Position numbers and translations under genes: made by a program. A DNA stretch of 24,291 nucleotides, from positions 4,186 through 28,476 of the forward strand of contig NW_003112965.1 of assembly GCF_000003605.2 (NCBI RefSeq). The letters are read 5' to 3'. Positions 18,990 through 24,291 of the stretch are shown here, in pieces; the first letter of the stretch is position 1, and each line of letters opens with the position of its first letter. The DNA comes from Saccoglossus kowalevskii. Its lineage: Eukaryota > Hemichordata > Enteropneusta > Harrimaniidae. The notes beneath the pieces were generated by a model. That model saw nothing but the letters and a program-made list of their open reading frames with translations, did no database searches and had not been told where the DNA came from.

Positions 18990-20387
18990 AATTACTTGAA
19001 CTTGAGATATTGATGGAAAAAGCTTATGCAAATAGGGTAACTAATAGGAACAGATTTAAGTGTAAAACTAATAAGGTCTGCACAATGTAAAAGTAATAAG
19101 ATCTGCATAATATAATATCTATGTACAAAATTTCATTGAAATGTGATTAGAACCAACAAATTATTAATTATTATGGAGAATTAATATGAACAGATTTTAA
19201 CTCAAAATTAATCAGGCCTGTCTATTGTCCTAGAGCATTTATGTACCAAATTTTATTCAAATGTGATGATCAGAACTTGAGATACCAGTATTAATTAATT
19301 ATGTTAATTAGGTGATTAAGAAGCATAAATATTTACCAAAAACTAATATGGTGTATAGTCCTAGGTTCATTGAAATATGATGAGCACTCTTTAAACGTGT
19401 CATTAAAATCCAATGAGTGGTTCTTTAGACATCAGTGCAACAGCCATGGAACAGCAAATAATTAACTAATTATGCAAATTAGGTAATTAATACGCACAAT
19501 TATTTACCCCGAAATTATTCAGGTCTCAATTCCATAGTCCTAGAAGATCTATGTCGCAAGTCTCATCGGAATGTGATGATTAGTACTTGAGATATCAGGT
19601 GAAAAGCTAAAAATTAACTAATTATGCTAATAAGATGATTAATATGCACAAATATTTACCCCAAAAACTAATTAGGTCTCTGCACAGTCCTCAAGTAACT
19701 ATGTACTAGTACCAGGTTTCATTGAAATATGATCATTACTACTACTAATATCAAAAGCTGAAAATTAATTAATTTTGCAAATTAGGTAATTAATATGTAC
19801 TGATATTACCCTAAAAACTAACAGGTCTGTGAAGTATCATATGACATCTATGTACCAAGTTTTATTAAAATGTTCTGATTAGTACTTGAGATATCAGTGG
19901 AAAAGCCGAAAGTTGATTTATCATTATGCAAATTAGGTAATTAATATAAACAAATTTTTACCCAAAACTAATCAAATCTGTGCATTAGTTCAGAGCATCC
20001 ATGTGCCAAGTTTCATTGAAATCCAATGAGTGGTTCTTCAAAAATCAGTGGAACAGTCATGGAACAGCTTGAAATCAGTTAATTATCATTCAAATTAGGT
20101 AATTAATATTCATAGATTTTTACCCAAAACTAATCAAATCTGCACATTAGTTCAGAGCATCCATGTGCCAAGTTTCATCAAAATCCAATGAGTGGTTCTT
20201 CAAATATCAGTGGAACAGTCATGGAACAGCTTAAAATCAGTTAATTATCATGCAAATTAGGTAATTAAACAAATTTTTACCCAAAATCTAATCAACTCTG
20301 CACATTATCCCAGAGCATCTATGTGCCAAGTTTCATCGAAATTTGATTAGTGGTTTTTGAGATAACGGTGGAACAAAAAAAAGTGAC
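18990..20387 (+). repeat. Cluster of about 9 diverged 115-195-bp repeat units
   Basis: The landmark TTTCATTGAAAT (or close variants) recurs at about 19131, 19251, 19366, 19561, 19717, 19861, 20011, 20173 and 20331. Each is preceded by an ATCTATGTACCAAG-type block and a CAAATTAGGTAATTAAT block. The last two full units (20011 to 20173 to 20331) are the most alike, with periods of 162 and 158 bp. It is the same family as 9090-9560 in the opposite orientation. Perfect ATGCAAAT octamers lie at 19026, 19472, 19926 and 20250. Confidence 0.85.
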
Positions 20388-20430
20388 ATACATACATACA
20401 TATACATACATACATACATACATACAGACA
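20387..20430. repeat. CATA tetranucleotide microsatellite
   Basis: A run of CATA/TACA repeats with one CAGA interruption directly caps the repeat cluster. It is followed by a small hairpin, GACTCC (20453-20458) with GGAGTC (20478-20483). Tandem CATA tails at one end are common in non-autonomous repeats of marine invertebrates; the element class was not determined. Confidence 0.85.
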
Positions 20431-20556
20431 TACAAGACAGGGTAGCTGCAAAGACTCCCTTTTGAGCTTCGCACACAGGAGTCAAAAATGGAGATTTTAT
20501 CTTTCTAAACAAGGAACAAATCCCAGGATGTGATCTATTAGTTGTTTTATGCAAGT

Positions 20557-20562
20557 TTTATT
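20557..20562 (-). terminator. Poly(A) signal AATAAA for the microprotein gene
   Basis: On the minus strand TTTTAATAAAACTTGC lies 41 nt past the stop codon, giving a compact 3' UTR. An earlier AATAAA overlaps the tandem stop codons themselves and is less likely to be used. The inverted satellite cluster begins only about 75 bp further on. Confidence 0.55.
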
Positions 20563-20602
20563 AAAATGTATTATAATAACAACAACATACTTTTTTGGTT
20601 TA

Positions 20603-20676
20603 TTATTTCCGCGGACATTTACAGCGTTCATTTTCTGGTACATCTTTTAAAACTCTTGCAACATGATTACCACAAC
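20603..20676 (-). CDS. Microprotein gene, coding exon 2
   Basis: It lies after a pyrimidine-containing acceptor (ATTTCACTTTCACAG). It encodes Gly17 to Lys40: the GCGNH motif, a short helix-like VARVLKDVPENER, and the CKCPRK tail, then TAA with a second in-frame TAA directly after it. The intron between the two exons is 1370 bp (20677-22046). Confidence 0.85.
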
Positions 20677-22095
20677 CTGTGAAAGTGAAATTTGAACAAA
20701 ATGCATTATAAAATTGTGGGAATCATTATTCCATTGTTCAAAAGTGTAAATATAGCAGCCACTGGATAATGCACACAATGGCACTGACTTAGGCAATGCA
20801 CAGATAGGCAATGTTTTGGTTGATCGTGTATTTCATTTTTTTGTGTAGTTTTTCAATAAAACAATCATAGTAACATGCAACTGTGACACGATTTTCTAAG
20901 AACTGATTACCGGCAAGAAAAACCAAAAAATCAACATATTCAAACTAAAATATAAATAAATATTATATAAAATGTCATATAAAAAAAAAAATAATAATAA
21001 TAAAAAAAAAATTGGAGCCTCATCGGATTTTAATCAGATTGAGTAACATGCATGCTCACATGTTTATCTTTTACATCATCATAAATTGGTGTAAAGGGAC
21101 ACAAGAAACAGATGTAAATACAATACTAGTACAGTGTTCACACATGTAGCACAATGTGGGGTTTGACCTAGAAAAAACCCACATGTGAACAGATTGACCG
21201 GGTGTTGAACTGGGATAATTTAGCTATACGAGTCAGAAGACTGGCTTTGACTTCGAGTTCTGTTTTTAACTCAGCAATGAGACACGTATGAACAAGGTCT
21301 TGAGGCTATACAATTTTGTTTGCAGCAGTCAACTAGTAAGGTGCATAGAACAGGAATACATGTAGGTATGATCGCCGAGTTAAATATAAACCATTGTGAC
21401 GTACATTGATTTTAAATACCCCGATTATTCTTGACCCAAATCGATGCTCTGAGCTATGAACAATTGGCAAATTTGTTTTTCATGCCTGTTATCGTAAGGC
21501 ATTATTTCCAAATAGTCCAACCGGTAAGGAATATTGCTGCCTGTCAACACGACAAGAGAAACTATACAAAAAATGCGCGCACGCGCATAACTACCCATGT
21601 TGACCACGGTATTAAACTGGACTCTAACCTAACCGTGTTGTGTCAACTTAGCACTGATCGGCGGAACACCGGAAGTCAAAGTGGTGTTTGTTCAACCATG
21701 GATGTACTAAGAATACATGGATGGTTCAACTTTGAAAACATTTACCGGAAATTTTCCGACTATTTTTGCATTAATAAACGATAGATAACAGCCCAGAGCA
21801 TGTAAACATAGCATCATTTCAGTAAAATATGTAAGTATTTTGCCCGTATTTTGGTCCCAGACAGCCATTATTTGTATCACTCACTCCGATATGTTTAACC
21901 TTTCATTCACAAATATTCGGTTGAAAATTCTTTGCCCTCGATGTATATACAAAATGATGGTGGTCAGAGTTGCACAACTTCACTCTATTTATATACTAGT
22001 GGTTGTACTGTTTTTAATACAGCCAAGCCAAAAGATTCGAGCTTACCCTTCCACGTGAATTTCTTGCACTTGTCGCACACAACCTTGAAACACAT
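20603..22095 (-). CDS. Two-exon gene for a 40-aa Cys/His-rich TWxGCGxH microprotein
   Basis: The coding exons on the minus strand are 22095-22047 and 20676-20603 (123 nt, 40 residues plus TAA). The junction is AAGG|GTAAGC to TTTCACAG|GTTG and rebuilds Gly17. Key residues are C7-x2-C10, T14-W15, G17-C18-G19-x-H21 and C35-x-C37, a set suited to binding one zinc ion. From memory, short proteins with a CxxCxKxTWxGCGxH pattern and a CxC tail occur widely in fungi, plants and bacteria with no settled function. The family match was not searched. The ATG at 22095 is the first in its frame after the in-frame stop near 22183, and it has A at -3. A poly(A) signal lies 41 nt past the stop, and CRE/ETS motifs lie about 140-165 bp upstream of the ATG. 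The gene is too short to be found by ORF length. Confidence 0.85.
21576..21676. promoter_or_regulatory. NRF1 and ETS motif cluster, promoter-like patch
   Basis: CGCGCACGCGCA (21576-21587) matches the NRF1 consensus YGCGCAYGCGCR at every position. ACCGGAAGT (21668-21676) is a strong ETS site. The patch 21480-21740 is richer in CG than its flanks and lies inside the microprotein intron. An ATG in good context (CAACCATGG) follows at 21699 but opens only 28 codons. A plus-strand GTAAGT donor-like site lies at 21830-21835. It could be the promoter of an unseen plus-strand transcript. Confidence 0.4.
22047..22095 (-). CDS. Microprotein gene, coding exon 1
   Basis: It encodes residues 1-16 (starting MCFKVVCDKCKKFTWK) plus the first base of Gly17. 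The donor is GTAAGC. It holds the CxxC pair and the TW part of the signature. The 5' UTR continues upstream with no other in-frame ATG. Confidence 0.85.
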
Positions 22096-22234
22096 CTTGT
22101 TCGTCGGAATATATAGAGTCAGCACTAATGTGGGCTTGGATGTTTTCGACAACTGACCGGATCGTTTCCTCGGGAGAATATACTAGTACACGAGATATTC
22201 TCGTGTCCGTTAAGTCGTCCAAGCAAGCAACGTA

Positions 22235-22259
22235 CAGGAAGTGAAACCAGATGACGTCA
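22235..22259 (-). promoter_or_regulatory. ETS and CRE motifs, likely promoter of the microprotein gene
   Basis: CAGGAAGTG (22235-22243, ETS-like) and the palindrome TGACGTCA (22252-22259, full CRE/ATF site) lie about 140-165 bp upstream of the ATG at 22095. They sit in a patch richer in CG than its surroundings (about 22160-22320). A TATAAA-like string lies near 22311-22316. ETS plus CRE pairs are typical of broadly expressed promoters. Assignment to this gene rests on position. Confidence 0.5.
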
Positions 22260-22497
22260 CTCCATTGCCGTTTAACGTACCTCGAGCGTTGCTATGGTGC
22301 CATAGACGCTGTATAAATGCAATGACCAATGATTTTCGTTATTGTGTTGTATGGGGTTCGTAATGAGAAAATTATTACAATAAGAACAATATACCATCGT
22401 CCCGAAGTACAGTGGGCACTTCCTTAATTAGTTATACAGTTGAAATCAAATGTAGACGTACGTCCATGTAATTATTGCACAATACTTGGTTTTATCA

Positions 22498-23081
22498 TAG
22501 ACCTTAAAATACATGTATTTTCAGGTAGAAGCCTACTCATCATTTTTGAGAAAGTTGGTCATAAATCGCATGACAATGTCCATTGGTTTATTATGTAAAA
22601 TCGTGGAGCTATTGACCCATGGCACCATAAAATAGCATTCTTTTGTGTGTTACAGTGACCTATTTTGAAAAACTTGTCCTAATATTTTTCAAAAATAACT
22701 ATTTTTAGAACAATTCCATAGAGCGCAATGTTAAACAAAAACTGCATTTTACGACACTTTTTAAAACCCAGATTTTTGAAAAAAATCAGGAAAACAAATC
22801 CCATCAGTAACAATATATTATTTTTTCAGCCTATGTCACCAGCCTACAATTTGAAATATGGCATAATATCTCTGCCATAGGAACCTATGGTAAAAGCACT
22901 ATAATACTGCCAAAATGGCCGGTATTCACTAAAATACAACCATGATTTTCTTGAAAATTAACCTGGTGACCCACAGCTTTTTTTAAGTCAATATTCTTAT
23001 ATTGCCCAGAAGTACAATTTATTATAAAATGAATAAATTCTGGGTATTTAAATCATGAGTAGGCTTCTACCTTAAGGTCTA
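22498..23081. mobile_element. 584-bp non-autonomous TIR element
   Basis: The ends are inverted: TAGACCTTAA (22498-22507) with TTAAGGTCTA (23072-23081), and AGGTAGAAGCCTACTCAT (22523-22540) with its exact complement at 23055-23072. TA at both edges suggests a TA target duplication. The left end carries about 15 extra bases within the palindrome AAAATACATGTATTTT (22506-22521), absent on the right. There is no transposase ORF. A truncated relative is at 17021-17125. Confidence 0.75.
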
Positions 23082-24291
23082 AGGTTTTATGACGAGCCAC
23101 GCATGGAAAAGTCTTGGAAATCATTTGGCTTTTGGTGCTATGGACCTTGTGTGATGCTGAACAAAAACTATGGCATTTACAGTTGTAAACGTGCAACAAC
23201 GAAATTCGATTAACGATTTATAACACGAAGGAAACGATAAAATTGAAAGATTCAGCAAATCAGCTGCATTACTAGTGCACAGCAATGAACGTATGTTTAA
23301 TTTACATACTAATATTTTATTGACACGACACTGACGCAGAAGGTATGGTCTTTTAAAAAAAATAAGACATACAAAATACAACACGAGTAGGAACTATTTC
23401 AGGAAAAAATTGCATATTTTATTTATTTTATACACAGTCTGGGCCTTATTGTGTTCGGTCTAGAAGGTGCTGTCTTATATATAATCTAGTATACATTTTT
23501 CTACGTACTTTGCTCAACACGATATTAATTAAATGTTATATGTGAACTCATGACTGCGAACAATTTGTTGTTTCGTCAGAACAGTGGAATTTTTAATTAC
23601 TCTTGCTGCGTTGTCAAAAAGTAAATTTCTTTGCTGTTCGTATTTTTACATGACATTACGAAATGTGTCTTGTCTTCAAATTCCATAGCATAAATACAAT
23701 GATCCAGTGATTGATGTGCGCCCTCATAGGCAGCAATCACAAATACCATTGTTAGCTAGAACTTATACAATCCATAGCATGGAAACCAGTGCCCTTCCCA
23801 GTAGATTTTCTCACGATAATAGATGGCCTCTAGTCTATATAATCCCTTTCGTAGACGCAAAATTTCGTGACAGATCAAGATTAAAAAAAAATCCAAATTC
23901 AAGTTTGTTACCCTTGCAGTTGTGTCACTTGTGACCCTAACACTGTCTTCGTGTTCTTTCTCACAACACACATTGTTTCAATACAGATGATCTAACACGG
24001 AAAAAATGAAAAATAGCTCAAAAGCCAAAGACTAACAATTAGTTAAATAAGCAGTATGCCTCTCAGATCAACTGGTGTATGAGTTTGAAGTGGCGAGTGT
24101 TACAAGCATAGTGTGTGCAATACAAACCCATACTATGGAAAAATAACACTGTAATCTTTTTGGGGCATAAAGTCATAGTAATGTCACTAGCATGTCTTTT
24201 TCGCCTATGTAATATAACTACATGTGTAAAAAGCCAGTACGATCAAAACAAGTCATTGAAAATGACACAGTCCCCGTTAAGTTCTCTTTGT
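23082..24291. other. Right flank, no gene recognised
   Basis: AT-rich sequence with open frames under 90 codons on both strands (23121-23384 minus, 23707-23934 plus, 23756-23971 minus). None shows a domain or splice context that could be defended. Confidence 0.4.

Noticed and set aside
21699-21785. 28-codon ORF after a good ATG context beside the NRF1/ETS cluster
   Set aside because: It is short and unrecognised; it is kept only as part of the promoter-island finding.
23121-23384. 87-codon minus-strand ORF
   Set aside because: No recognisable domain; length is compatible with chance in this composition.

Overview
This is eukaryotic, metazoan nuclear DNA. It is AT-rich, its genes are split by GT-AG introns, and it is full of minisatellites, MITE-like elements and diverged dispersed repeats. 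The style (long introns, short exons, repeats carrying CATA runs) suits a marine invertebrate, possibly a deuterostome, but nothing here fixes the species. No prokaryotic or CRISPR features and no intact transposase or reverse transcriptase gene were seen.

Two protein-coding genes can be assembled by hand. Gene 1 (+ strand, 1470-15207) has seven coding exons that join without a frame break into 494 codons plus a stop. It encodes a degenerate ankyrin-repeat protein whose last exon carries an elongin-BC-box match and, about 55 residues later, an LP motif. This is the layout of an ASB (ankyrin repeat and SOCS box) protein with a stretched SOCS box. ASB proteins act as substrate receptors of cullin-5 ubiquitin ligases. 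Gene 2 (- strand, 22095-20603) has two coding exons encoding a 40-residue Cys/His-rich microprotein with a TWxGCGxH signature. Its CRE and ETS promoter motifs lie upstream and a poly(A) signal lies downstream. The genes converge tail to tail, with about 5.4 kb between their stop codons.

Layout: 1-1469 is upstream flank of gene 1. Intron 1 (1726-7174) holds a TA-flanked MITE, about 3.4 kb of 22-bp minisatellite with a 1.15-kb higher-order tandem duplication, and a dispersed repeat. Intron 2 (7204-9923) holds an inverted cluster of a 115-195-bp repeat. Intron 3 (10129-12220) holds a second copy of the dispersed repeat and a GC-richer patch. Intron 4 (12496-13320) holds a local 328-bp duplication. 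Intron 5 (13464-14254) is mostly a 57-bp minisatellite. Downstream of gene 1, 15.2-18.9 kb is AT-rich with partial MITE copies and one weak candidate exon. At 18.99-20.48 kb the intron-2 repeat reappears in the opposite orientation, ending in a CATA microsatellite just beyond the 3' end of gene 2. The intron of gene 2 contains a second promoter-like NRF1/ETS cluster. A 584-bp terminal-inverted-repeat element lies at 22498-23081, and the rest to 24291 is unassigned.

The two genes have no evident functional link. The least expected items are the stretched SOCS box, the 40-residue microprotein, and the layered structure of the 22-bp array.
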